NCBI GenBank assembly: GCA_910586805.1
Contig: CAJUJC010000050.1
Location: forward strand, 1-13,799
DNA from: an uncultured Erysipelotrichales bacterium
Lineage (GTDB): Bacteria; Bacillota_I; Bacilli_A; Erysipelotrichales; Coprobacillaceae
DNA length: 13,799 nucleotides
Reading direction: 5' to 3'
Shown here piece by piece: positions 7,525-13,799 of the stretch (position 1 is the stretch's first letter; each line of letters opens with the position of its first letter). The notes below the pieces were generated by a model that saw only the letters and a list, made by a program, of their open reading frames with translations, was not told where the DNA came from and ran no database searches. A program made the position numbers and the translations under genes.

Positions 7525-9743
7525 TTAAACTACGTAAATTTGCATATAAATTTTGGTTACCAATTATTTTATGTGTTGGATTTATTTTTATACAATCACA
7601 ATCAGAATTAGCTTTACCTGATTATATGAGTCAAATTGTAACAAATGGAATTCAAGCAGGTGGTTTTGATACATCAGCTGCTGATGTTTTAAGTCAAAAA
7701 ACATATGATCATTTATTGCTTTTTGTGAGTGAAGAAGATAAAAAAATAATTGAATCTAATTATACATTTGTAAGATACGAAGATTTAGATGAAAATATTA
7801 AAGAAACTTTTCCGAAGTTAAAAGATGCTTATTTGTTAAATGAAAATTTAACTGTGAATAAAGAGCAATTAGAAGAAGTTATGATAAAACCTATGTTAAT
7901 GGTATCTTCTATTGATTCCTTAGATCCTACTTCAAAAGAATATCAAGAAAAATTTAAAGATATACCTGCTGGTATGGATGTTTATCAAGTCTTTTCAATG
8001 ATGCCTCAAAAGGAAAAAGAACAAATGACAAATCAAATTGAGAGTCAAATGGAGACAATGGGATCTTCAACAATGATTATTGCTGCTGGTCAGGGTGTTA
8101 AAATGGAGTATGAGTCACTAGGAGCTGATGTAGAGAATATTCAAACAAATTATATTATTGCTGCTGGTTTAAAGATGTTAGCAATTGCATTGTTGGGTTC
8201 ACTTGCTGCAATAGGTTCAGCTTTCTTATCTTCAAAAGTTGGTTCAGGTGTTGCAAGAGATTTAAGAAAAGCAGTTTTTGAAAAAGTAGAAAGTTTTTCA
8301 AATAGTGAATTTAATACATTTTCAACAGCTTCATTAATTACACGTACTACAAATGATATTACTCAAGTTCAAATGTTGATGATTATGTTGCTTCGTATTG
8401 TTATGTTTGCGCCAATGATGGGAATAGGTGCGTTGTATAAAGCTTTAACACATTCTACTTCTATGACTTGGATTATTTTTATGATTTTAGTTGTTATTAC
8501 TGTTTTATTAGCAGTTATGATTAAAGTTGTGATGCCTAAATTTAAGATTATTCAATCTCTTATTGATAGATTAAATCTCACAATGCGTGAAAATTTATCA
8601 GGTGTTTTGGTTATTAGAGCATTTGGTAATGAAAAACATAGTGAGGAACGTTTTGATCAGGCAAATGATGATTTAACAAAAGTGAATTTATTTGTTAATA
8701 GAGCTATGGCAACACTTATGCCTATTATGATGTTTATTATGAACTTTGCAACTGTATTGGTTGTATGGGTAGGTTCAAAGCAGTTGGATTTAGGAAATAT
8801 TGCGATTGGTGAAATGATGGCGTTTATTCAATATGCAATGCATATTATTATGTCATTCTTGTTTATTGCAATGATTTTCATTATGATTCCTAGAGCAAGT
8901 GTTGCAGCAGGACGTGTTTATGAAGTATTATCAACTGATTTACAAATTAAAGATAGTGATCAACCATTAGAATTTGATGAAAATAAAAAAGGGTTCATTG
9001 AATTTAAAGATGTTACATTTCAATACCCTGGTGCTCATGATGCAGTGTTAAGCCATATTGATTTTGTAGCTGAGCCAGGAAAAACAACAGCATTTATTGG
9101 ATCAACGGGTTCAGGAAAATCAACTTTAATTCATTTGATTCCTCGTTTCTATGATGTTACAGAAGGACAAGTTATTATTAGTGGGGTTGATGTGAGGGAT
9201 GTTAAGCAACATGATTTAAGGGAACGTATTGGTCTTGTTCCTCAAAAAGGTGTATTATTCTCAGGTACAATTCGTTCTAATCTTCAATATGGAGCACATG
9301 AGGCAACTGATGAAGAATTAAATGAAGTTATTCAAATTGCACAAGCAAAAGAATTTGTAGATGATAAACCAAAAGGATTAGATGAAGAGATTTCTCAAGG
9401 TGGAACAAATGTTTCGGGTGGACAAAAACAACGTTTGGCTATTGCGAGAGCTTTAGCAAAGAAACCTGAAATTCTCATTTTTGATGACAGTTTTTCAGCA
9501 TTGGATTTTAAAACGGATGCAGTATTAAGAAAAGAGTTAAGTCGTTTAACTCAAAAAACAAAAAATACTGTTTTGATTGTTGGGCAAAGAATAGCCTCTA
9601 TTATGGATGCTGATCAAATTATTGTTTTGGATAAGGGAAGAATTGTAGGAAAAGGAACACATGAAGAATTGATGAAAGAATGTGTTGTCTATCAGGAAAT
9701 TGCTTATTCACAACTTTCAAAGGAGGAATTGGCAAATGGCTAG
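7521..9743 (+). CDS. Heterodimeric ABC exporter subunit with degenerate NBD and large extracellular insertion
   Basis: This is a half-transporter with an N-terminal membrane domain and a C-terminal ATPase. At 740 residues it is well above the usual 580-600. The excess lies between TM1 (about 12-33) and TM2 (about 208-236), a stretch of about 170 polar residues predicted to be outside the cell. The ATPase has Walker A GSTGSGKST (527-535), Q-loop Q575, a canonical signature SGGQ (632-635) and Walker B ILIFDD (651-656). D656 replaces the catalytic glutamate and Q689 replaces the switch histidine. This is the BmrC/LmrC/TM287-type pattern, in which this subunit's Walker site is non-hydrolytic. AGGGAGG (7507-7513) precedes the ATG, and the gene overlaps marR by 4 nt. 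A drug or peptide export role is likely; the substrate is unknown. Confidence 0.93.
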   Translation: MIKLRKFAYKFWLPIILCVGFIFIQSQSELALPDYMSQIVTNGIQAGGFDTSAADVLSQKTYDHLLLFVSEEDKKIIESNYTFVRYEDLDENIKETFPKLKDAYLLNENLTVNKEQLEEVMIKPMLMVSSIDSLDPTSKEYQEKFKDIPAGMDVYQVFSMMPQKEKEQMTNQIESQMETMGSSTMIIAAGQGVKMEYESLGADVENIQTNYIIAAGLKMLAIALLGSLAAIGSAFLSSKVGSGVARDLRKAVFEKVESFSNSEFNTFSTASLITRTTNDITQVQMLMIMLLRIVMFAPMMGIGALYKALTHSTSMTWIIFMILVVITVLLAVMIKVVMPKFKIIQSLIDRLNLTMRENLSGVLVIRAFGNEKHSEERFDQANDDLTKVNLFVNRAMATLMPIMMFIMNFATVLVVWVGSKQLDLGNIAIGEMMAFIQYAMHIIMSFLFIAMIFIMIPRASVAAGRVYEVLSTDLQIKDSDQPLEFDENKKGFIEFKDVTFQYPGAHDAVLSHIDFVAEPGKTTAFIGSTGSGKSTLIHLIPRFYDVTEGQVIISGVDVRDVKQHDLRERIGLVPQKGVLFSGTIRSNLQYGAHEATDEELNEVIQIAQAKEFVDDKPKGLDEEISQGGTNVSGGQKQRLAIARALAKKPEILIFDDSFSALDFKTDAVLRKELSRLTQKTKNTVLIVGQRIASIMDADQIIVLDKGRIVGKGTHEELMKECVVYQEIAYSQLSKEELANG

Positions 9744-11562
9744 AGGACCTATGGGACATGGTGCAAATAAGTTTCAAAAAGCAAAAGATTTCAAAGGAAC
9801 AATAAAAAGATTATTTGCATATTTAAAGCCTTATTATTTTAAATTTTTATTGATTATGATTTTTGCAACTGGTTCAACTATTTTTATGATTTTTGGACCA
9901 AAGATTTTAGCGAAAGCAACTGATAAACTAAGTGAAGGTATTATGGCAAAGGTCACAAATACTGGAGGTATTGATTTTGATGCTATTTTTAGTGTATTAA
10001 TCTTTTTGACTTGTATTTATTTGTTAAGTACATTATTGAATTATATACAAGGATTTATTACTTCAGGTATTTCTCAAAGGGTAGCTTATGATTTTAGAAA
10101 AGCAATTAGTGAAAAAATGAATCGTTTACCATTAAGTTATTTTGATAAACACTCAAGTGGAGATACTTTATCTCGTGTGACAAACGATGTTGATTTAATT
10201 GCTCAATCATTAAATTCGAGTATGACACAAATTGTAACATCTACTGTAACAGTTATTGGAATATTCATTATGATGCTCACTATTTCTATTCCTATGACTT
10301 TAATGGCTTTATGTGTATTACCTGTTTCTATGTTTTTAATGTCTTTGATTATGAAAAGAACACAAAGATATTTTATTGCTCAACAACAAAGTTTAGGAAA
10401 TGTGAATGGACATATTGAAGAAATGTATGGTGCACATCAAGTTGTTAAAGCATTTAATGGTGAAGAAGATTCAGTTCATCGTTTTGAAGCTTATAACAAT
10501 GAGTTGTATGAATCAGCATGGAAATCACAATTTTTCTCAGGAATGATGCAACCATTAACTGGATTTGTTGGAAATATTGGATATGTTGGTGTATGCTTAT
10601 TAGGTGGTTTTTTAGCCACAGGTCAAGCTATTTCTATTGGTGATATTCAAGCATTTATTCAATATGTAAGACAATTTAATCAACCTATTACTCAACTAGC
10701 ACAAATTATGAATCAATTACAATCAACAGCAGCGGCTGCTGAACGAGTATTTGAGTTTTTAGATGAAGAAGAACTTATGGAAGAAATACCAAATGTGAGT
10801 GATGAAGAATTGAAGAAGATTGAAGGCAGTGTTACTTTTGATGCAGTGAACTTTGGTTATCATCCTGATAAAACAATTATCCATAATTTTTCAATGCATG
10901 TTCATGCAGGTCAAAGTGTAGCTATTGTAGGACCTACTGGTGCAGGCAAAACAACGATCATTAAATTATTAATGAGATTTTATGAACTCAATTCAGGAAA
11001 TATTATGATAGATGGTTATAATATTACAGATTTAAAAAGAAGTGATTTGAGAAATTTATTTGGAATGGTATTGCAAGATACATGGTTATTTGGTGGAACA
11101 ATTAGAGAAAACTTAAAATATGGGAAATTAGATGCAACTGATGAAGAAATGGTAAAAGCATGTGAACTTGCTTATGCTGATCATTTTATCAATACTTTAG
11201 AAGATGGCTATGACACAGTTATTAATGAAGAATCTAGTAATATTTCTCAAGGACAAAAGCAGTTATTAACAATAGCTAGAGCTTTCCTAGCTAATCCAAA
11301 GATTTTAATATTGGATGAAGCAACTTCTTCTGTTGATACAAGAACTGAGGTTTTGATTCAAAAAGGTATGGATAAGTTAATGGAAGGACGTACTTGTTTT
11401 ATTATCGCTCATCGTTTATCTACGATTAAAGATGCAAATACAATTATTGTGATGCGAGATGGAGATATTGTAGAATTAGGAAATCATGAAAGTTTATTAG
11501 AAAATAATGGCTTTTATGCAGATTTGTATCGTTCACAATTTGAATCAAGTAGGGAAGAGTAA
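9736..11562 (+). CDS. Heterodimeric ABC exporter subunit with catalytic NBD
   Basis: This is the partner half-transporter, 608 residues: a membrane domain with six predicted helices (about 35-335), then the ATPase. Walker A is GPTGAGKTT (399-407), Q-loop Q447, Walker B ILILDE (523-528) with the catalytic E528, and switch H559. The signature is S504-Q-G-Q507 instead of SGGQ. Together with the preceding subunit's intact SGGQ this makes one full site and one degenerate site, as in TM287/288, BmrCD and LmrCD exporters. The start at 9736 follows AAGGAGG (about 9719-9725) and overlaps the previous gene by 8 nt; an upstream ATG at 9682 lies deep inside that gene. The Met/Gly-rich start (MARGPMGHG) is common in this subfamily. 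Confidence 0.94.
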   Translation: MARGPMGHGANKFQKAKDFKGTIKRLFAYLKPYYFKFLLIMIFATGSTIFMIFGPKILAKATDKLSEGIMAKVTNTGGIDFDAIFSVLIFLTCIYLLSTLLNYIQGFITSGISQRVAYDFRKAISEKMNRLPLSYFDKHSSGDTLSRVTNDVDLIAQSLNSSMTQIVTSTVTVIGIFIMMLTISIPMTLMALCVLPVSMFLMSLIMKRTQRYFIAQQQSLGNVNGHIEEMYGAHQVVKAFNGEEDSVHRFEAYNNELYESAWKSQFFSGMMQPLTGFVGNIGYVGVCLLGGFLATGQAISIGDIQAFIQYVRQFNQPITQLAQIMNQLQSTAAAAERVFEFLDEEELMEEIPNVSDEELKKIEGSVTFDAVNFGYHPDKTIIHNFSMHVHAGQSVAIVGPTGAGKTTIIKLLMRFYELNSGNIMIDGYNITDLKRSDLRNLFGMVLQDTWLFGGTIRENLKYGKLDATDEEMVKACELAYADHFINTLEDGYDTVINEESSNISQGQKQLLTIARAFLANPKILILDEATSSVDTRTEVLIQKGMDKLMEGRTCFIIAHRLSTIKDANTIIVMRDGDIVELGNHESLLENNGFYADLYRSQFESSREE

Positions 11563-11574
11563 TCTTCTCTTTTT
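11551..11574 (+). terminator. Terminator of the marR-ABC operon
   Basis: The stem AGGGAAGA (11551-11558) with TCTTCTCT (11563-11570) has one G-T wobble, is closed by a GTAA (GNRA-type) tetraloop and runs into TTTTT (11570-11574). It overlaps the stop codon of the second ABC gene. Confidence 0.8.
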
Positions 11575-11613
11575 GTTAAGAGTTATAAAGAACTGTTTAA
11601 TGAAGTAAAAACT

Positions 11614-11622
11614 TGCTATAAT
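11614..11622 (+). promoter_or_regulatory. Extended -10 promoter of the cysteine-rich protein gene
   Basis: TGC followed by TATAAT (11617-11622) is an extended -10 element, which can compensate for the lack of a good -35 (TGTTTA at 11594-11599 is poor). It lies just after the exporter terminator and 21 nt before the ATG at 11644. Confidence 0.6.
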
Positions 11623-11643
11623 GGAAAATGAGGAGGATGTTAT

Positions 11644-11877
11644 ATGAATAAATATCAATTTTTTGAACATACTGAATGTGAATACTATCCATGTCATAAT
11701 ATGGAGGAAATCAATTGTTTGTTTTGTTTTTGCCCTATGTATTTTTATTCAAAATGTCCAGGACAATTCAATATATTAGATAATGGTATGAAAGATTGTT
11801 CAAATTGCCAGTTTCCTCATAAAAAAGAGAATTATCATAAGATAATGAATATACTTAAAAAAATTAAAGTATTGTAA
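11644..11877 (+). CDS. Cysteine-rich small zinc-ribbon-like protein (PF04071-type)
   Basis: This 77-residue protein has eight cysteines (C12, C17, C25, C28, C30, C38, C52, C55) and H18 and H59 next to two of them. The pattern CEYYPCH...INCLFCFCPMYF...DCSNCQFPH matches the 'cysteine-rich small domain' family as I recall it, which probably binds metal. The family is widespread in anaerobic Firmicutes and archaea and is sometimes found near cobalamin genes; no biochemical role is established to my knowledge. AGGAGG (11631-11636) lies 7 nt before the ATG. It appears to be a single-gene unit with its own promoter; no cobalamin or metal gene is adjacent. Confidence 0.8.
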   Translation: MNKYQFFEHTECEYYPCHNMEEINCLFCFCPMYFYSKCPGQFNILDNGMKDCSNCQFPHKKENYHKIMNILKKIKVL

Positions 11878-11900
11878 TTTGGAACGAATTTGTCTATAAT
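11872..11900 (+). promoter_or_regulatory. Sigma-A promoter of the acyl carrier protein gene
   Basis: TTGTAA (11872-11877, 4 of 6 matches, overlapping the stop codon of the preceding gene) stands 17 bp before a perfect TATAAT (11895-11900). No terminator separates it from the cysteine-rich gene, so some read-through from upstream is possible. Confidence 0.65.
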
Positions 11901-11920
11901 GGTTTTAAGAGGTGAAAATT

Positions 11921-12145
11921 ATGGATTATTTTACAATGATTAAAACAAGAGTTGAACCTAAATTAAAAGGTAAAGAATTTACTGAAGATATGGGATTTAA
12001 AGATTTAGGAATTGATTCTTTAGATTTGGTTGATTTGGTTTTTGAATTAGAAGAAGAAATTGGTGTTCAGTTCGAAGATGATGAATTATTAGGATTGAAA
12101 ACTGTTAAAGATTTAGTGACATTAATTGAAAGTAAGAAAAAATAG
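11921..12145 (+). CDS. acpP: Acyl carrier protein
   Basis: This is a 74-residue acidic four-helix carrier that holds growing acyl chains on a 4'-phosphopantetheine arm during fatty acid and phospholipid synthesis. The attachment serine is S33 in GIDSLDLVDLVFELEEE, the ACP hallmark, and the following helix is acidic, as needed for docking with FAS enzymes. The start at 11921 is chosen because AAGAGGTG (11907-11914) lies 6 nt upstream; the in-frame GTG at 11912 is part of that site. It is not next to fab or plsX genes, so it may be the housekeeping ACP on its own unit or a second, specialised ACP. The window cannot decide. Confidence 0.92.
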   Translation: MDYFTMIKTRVEPKLKGKEFTEDMGFKDLGIDSLDLVDLVFELEEEIGVQFEDDELLGLKTVKDLVTLIESKKK

Positions 12146-12167
12146 AGGGGAAAACCTTCTATTTTTT
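12137..12167 (+). terminator. Strong terminator between acpP and the CorA gene
   Basis: A 13-bp stem pairs 12137-12149 with 12155-12167 (one G-T pair), with a 5-nt GAAAA loop. It has A-rich left and T6 right flanks, so the T run is partly in the stem. It overlaps the acpP stop codon. Only 16 nt separate it from the next ATG. Confidence 0.85.
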
Positions 12168-12183
12168 ATTAGGAGATGAAAAA

Positions 12184-13113
12184 ATGATTTATCAAATTGA
12201 TAGTGTAAAAAAAGAAGTTGATTTTAATGCTGTTTCAAAAGAACATATGTATATAGGAATGATGAATTTAAAAGAATTAAAAGAATGTTATTATCAGTTT
12301 CATATTTCTTTGCAATCAATAAAGCACTGTGAGGAAACCTCAACAATTCATCAGAATGTGATTATTCCTCATAAAAATTATTATTATGGTTTGATTAATT
12401 TAATTAATGCAAGAGATGTTTTTGTAAAAAAAGATGCAATGGCTTTTTTTATCTTTCAAAATCTTTTTCTTATTGTCATTATTGATGACGAAGATCAGCA
12501 TATAGAAGATATTTTTTCTTCTTCAAGTAATTATGTTTTAGATGAAGGGATGTCTATTACACGTATTGTTTATTGTTTTTTTAGTGAATTGATTTCTAGA
12601 GATTATCAGTATATTGAAGAATTACAAGAAGAAGTGGAAGATTTAGAAAATGATGATGAAAAAGAAGCGTTAATGTTTACAAAAACTTTTAAAAAACTTA
12701 ATAAAGAATTATTGTTATTGAGGAATTATTATGATCATTTGATTTCCATTAGTGAAGAGTTACAAATGAATCATCATAATATTTTTATACAAGATGAAAT
12801 GAGATATTTTGAGATTTTTACACATAGATTAGAAAGAATATCAGATAATATTCAAATGCTTAGAGATTTGTTGAATCAAGTATATGCTGTTCATCAATCA
12901 AAATTGGATTATCAATTAAATAAGACTATGCAATTTTTTACTGTTGTCACTACTATTTTTATGCCTTTAACTTTAATAACGGGATGGTATGGTATGAATT
13001 TTAAGAATATGCCTGAAATTGACTTTCAATATAGTTATTATATTGTGATTAGTATAAGTATGATTATTGTTTGGGGATTAATATTTTTGTTTAAAAGAAA
13101 GAAATTCTTTTAA
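12184..13113 (+). CDS. CorA-family divalent metal ion transporter
   Basis: CorA proteins are pentameric channels that take up Mg2+ (in some members Co2+, Ni2+ or Zn2+) down the membrane potential. The 309-residue product has a cytoplasmic N-terminal alpha/beta domain and a long charged helix (about 140-245). Two C-terminal membrane helices follow (about 250-268 and 284-303), separated by the selectivity loop Y269-G-M-N272. The basic tail (FKRKKFF) is typical. The N-terminal 240 residues are poorly conserved and no metal preference can be read. AGGAGAT (12171-12177) lies 6 nt before the ATG. No promoter fits between the acpP terminator and this gene, so it is probably expressed by read-through. 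Confidence 0.88.
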   Translation: MIYQIDSVKKEVDFNAVSKEHMYIGMMNLKELKECYYQFHISLQSIKHCEETSTIHQNVIIPHKNYYYGLINLINARDVFVKKDAMAFFIFQNLFLIVIIDDEDQHIEDIFSSSSNYVLDEGMSITRIVYCFFSELISRDYQYIEELQEEVEDLENDDEKEALMFTKTFKKLNKELLLLRNYYDHLISISEELQMNHHNIFIQDEMRYFEIFTHRLERISDNIQMLRDLLNQVYAVHQSKLDYQLNKTMQFFTVVTTIFMPLTLITGWYGMNFKNMPEIDFQYSYYIVISISMIIVWGLIFLFKRKKFF

Positions 13114-13127
13114 GATATGTCGAATTG

Positions 13128-13136
13128 TGTTATAAT
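13128..13136 (+). promoter_or_regulatory. Extended -10 promoter of a short intergenic transcript
   Basis: TGT followed by a perfect TATAAT (13131-13136) lies 14 nt after the CorA stop; the -35 region is weak. The predicted start is near 13143. In DNA this AT-rich a TATAAT can occur by chance, but the TGn extension and the terminator 50 nt downstream make a unit. Confidence 0.45.
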
Positions 13137-13142
13137 ATATTT

Positions 13143-13190
13143 CGTGGGGAACGTTCCTTTCATATACAGGGTATGAAGGGGCTTTTTTTT
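13143..13190 (+). ncRNA. Candidate small RNA of about 48 nt between convergent genes
   Basis: The short unit runs from the extended -10 promoter to an intrinsic terminator, with no downstream plus-strand gene within the window for it to regulate in cis. It contains a perfect 10-bp palindrome GGAACGTTCC (13148-13157), whose last bases overlap the 5' arm of the terminator stem, so two folds compete. It is noticeably more GC-rich than its surroundings. I recognise no known RNA family in it. The alternative is that it is only the trailer and terminator of the CorA gene. Confidence 0.35.
13155..13190 (+). terminator. Terminator of the CorA gene and/or small transcript
   Basis: The stem TCCTTTCATA (13155-13164) with TATGAAGGGG (13172-13181) has two G-T pairs, a 7-nt TACAGGG loop and C then T8 (13183-13190). 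The long U run makes it one of the strongest plus-strand terminators in the window. Confidence 0.85.
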
Positions 13191-13192
13191 AC

Positions 13193-13228
13193 AAAAAAAC
13201 TATGACAACAAAGAGAATATGTCATAGT
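13193..13228 (-). terminator. Terminator of the minus-strand flippase gene
   Basis: Read on the minus strand, ACTATGACA pairs with TGTCATAGT (13220-13228 with 13199-13207) around a 12-nt loop, and a run of seven T (complement of 13193-13199) follows. It lies about 40 nt beyond the flippase stop. On the plus strand a T4 follows the same stem, so it may also act as a weak plus-strand stop. Confidence 0.75.
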
Positions 13229-13269
13229 TTTGTATTTTATTGATAATATTTATTATAAGGAATTCATTT

Positions 13270-13799
13270 TTATCTTCTTTTGTTTAATTTATAAACAATT
13301 TTATTAATATAAGGAATATTATTTAATTCATAAGGATGATCAGAATACAAATAAATAATAATGAAGAAGTAGACAATAATACCTACGATGACTGCAATGA
13401 TAAGTGGAATAAAAACTTGTTTTGTTATAAAGAATAAACCATAGTAACATCCTGCTGCACATATTCCCATAAGTAAGGAAGCAAAAATTGGTAAAATATA
13501 TGTGCATCTTATTTCTTGTTTGTAACGAATTGTTTTTCTAAGTGCCTTTTGATTTAAATAACAAACGTGTAAAGCATAACTACAATTTCCAATAACCAAG
13601 GAATATAATCCAAGTGGTGTAAAAATAAGGAGTATTGAAACAATAATACAATGAACAATAAGAGCTTTTGTTGCATTTTTTAAAGGAACATTGACCTTAC
13701 CAATAGCTTGTAAAATACCATTAGATAATGTTGATAAACCATATAAAACAATAGCGGGACTACCAACTGTTAATAAAAGGGTCGCAGTTTGAATTGTAT
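13270..13799 (-). CDS. MurJ/SpoVB-type polysaccharide or lipid-linked precursor flippase, C-terminal part (5' truncated)
   Basis: The reverse-strand frame is open from the right edge of the window to the stop at 13270, giving about 176 C-terminal residues. The TTG at 13599 is internal and not a start, because the same frame continues upstream through 'LLTVGSPAIVLYGLSTLSNG' and 'ILQAIGKVNVPL'. That segment, followed by several membrane helices (including ALIVHCIIVSILLIF and IPLIIAVIVGIIVYFFIIIYL) and a basic tail (INKIVYKLNKRR), is typical of the last third of MOP-superfamily polysaccharide transporters of the SpoVB/MurJ group. These flip undecaprenyl-linked sugars such as lipid II or capsule and teichoic units. 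The start and promoter lie outside the window. Lipid II versus another substrate cannot be told. Confidence 0.8.
   Translation of the reverse strand, partial: TIQTATLLLTVGSPAIVLYGLSTLSNGILQAIGKVNVPLKNATKALIVHCIIVSILLIFTPLGLYSLVIGNCSYALHVCYLNQKALRKTIRYKQEIRCTYILPIFASLLMGICAAGCYYGLFFITKQVFIPLIIAVIVGIIVYFFIIIYLYSDHPYELNNIPYINKIVYKLNKRR

Noticed and set aside
13174..13206. Ten-codon reading frame (MKGLFFTKKL) at the intergenic terminator
   Set aside because: Its start codon is within the terminator stem, most of it lies in or beyond the T run, and there is no separate ribosome binding site.
13270..13599. A 109-residue minus-strand gene starting at 13599
   Set aside because: The TTG at 13599 is internal: the same frame continues with flippase-like sequence to the window edge, so the gene is longer and truncated by the window.
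1..13799. CRISPR arrays, insertion sequences, att sites, tRNA or rRNA genes
   Set aside because: Reading both strands showed no spaced direct repeats, transposase or integrase, terminal inverted repeats, or cloverleaf and rRNA segments.

Overview
The window is AT-rich, tightly packed DNA from a low-GC Firmicute. A wall-synthesis and division cluster opening with mraZ-rsmH-ftsL-PBP, strong purine-rich ribosome binding sites, consensus sigma-A promoters and U-tailed hairpin terminators all fit. Protein style and base composition suggest an Erysipelotrichia-type gut bacterium (Coprobacillus/Thomasclavelia relatives), but this placement is an inference from general impression and no marker gene proves it.

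Layout from left to right: (1) the 3' end of a gene encoding a GyrI-like effector-binding domain, then two hairpin terminators. (2) A shortened dcw cluster, mraZ-rsmH-ftsL-pbp, read from one sigma-A promoter followed by a row of 10-bp-phased repeats that match the form of MraZ-binding boxes. It ends in a terminator straight after the PASTA-containing transpeptidase, and no mur, fts or mraY genes follow. (3) proB-proA, the first two steps of proline synthesis, with their own promoter and terminator. (4) A marR-ABC-ABC operon. It has a perfect-consensus promoter carrying two copies of a palindromic operator, a MarR repressor, and two half-transporters that form a heterodimeric exporter with one degenerate ATP site. 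The first half-transporter carries an extracellular insertion of about 170 residues. (5) Three small single units: an eight-cysteine zinc-ribbon-like protein, an acyl carrier protein and a CorA-family divalent cation channel. (6) A convergent intergenic region with a short promoter-plus-terminator unit that may be a small RNA, then the 3' part of a minus-strand MurJ/SpoVB-type flippase that runs off the window.

The genes fall into separate transcription units, and nearly every boundary is marked by a hairpin plus U-run. The dcw genes build and remodel septal peptidoglycan, proBA makes proline, and the MarR/ABC operon looks like an inducible efflux system. The ACP serves fatty acid or phospholipid synthesis. 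Most of the window is housekeeping. The less ordinary points are the phased MraZ box array, the twin MarR operators, the ABC ectodomain, the promoterless gap between the ACP terminator and corA, and the orphan small transcript near 13.14-13.19 kb. No mobile elements, CRISPR arrays, tRNAs or rRNAs were seen.
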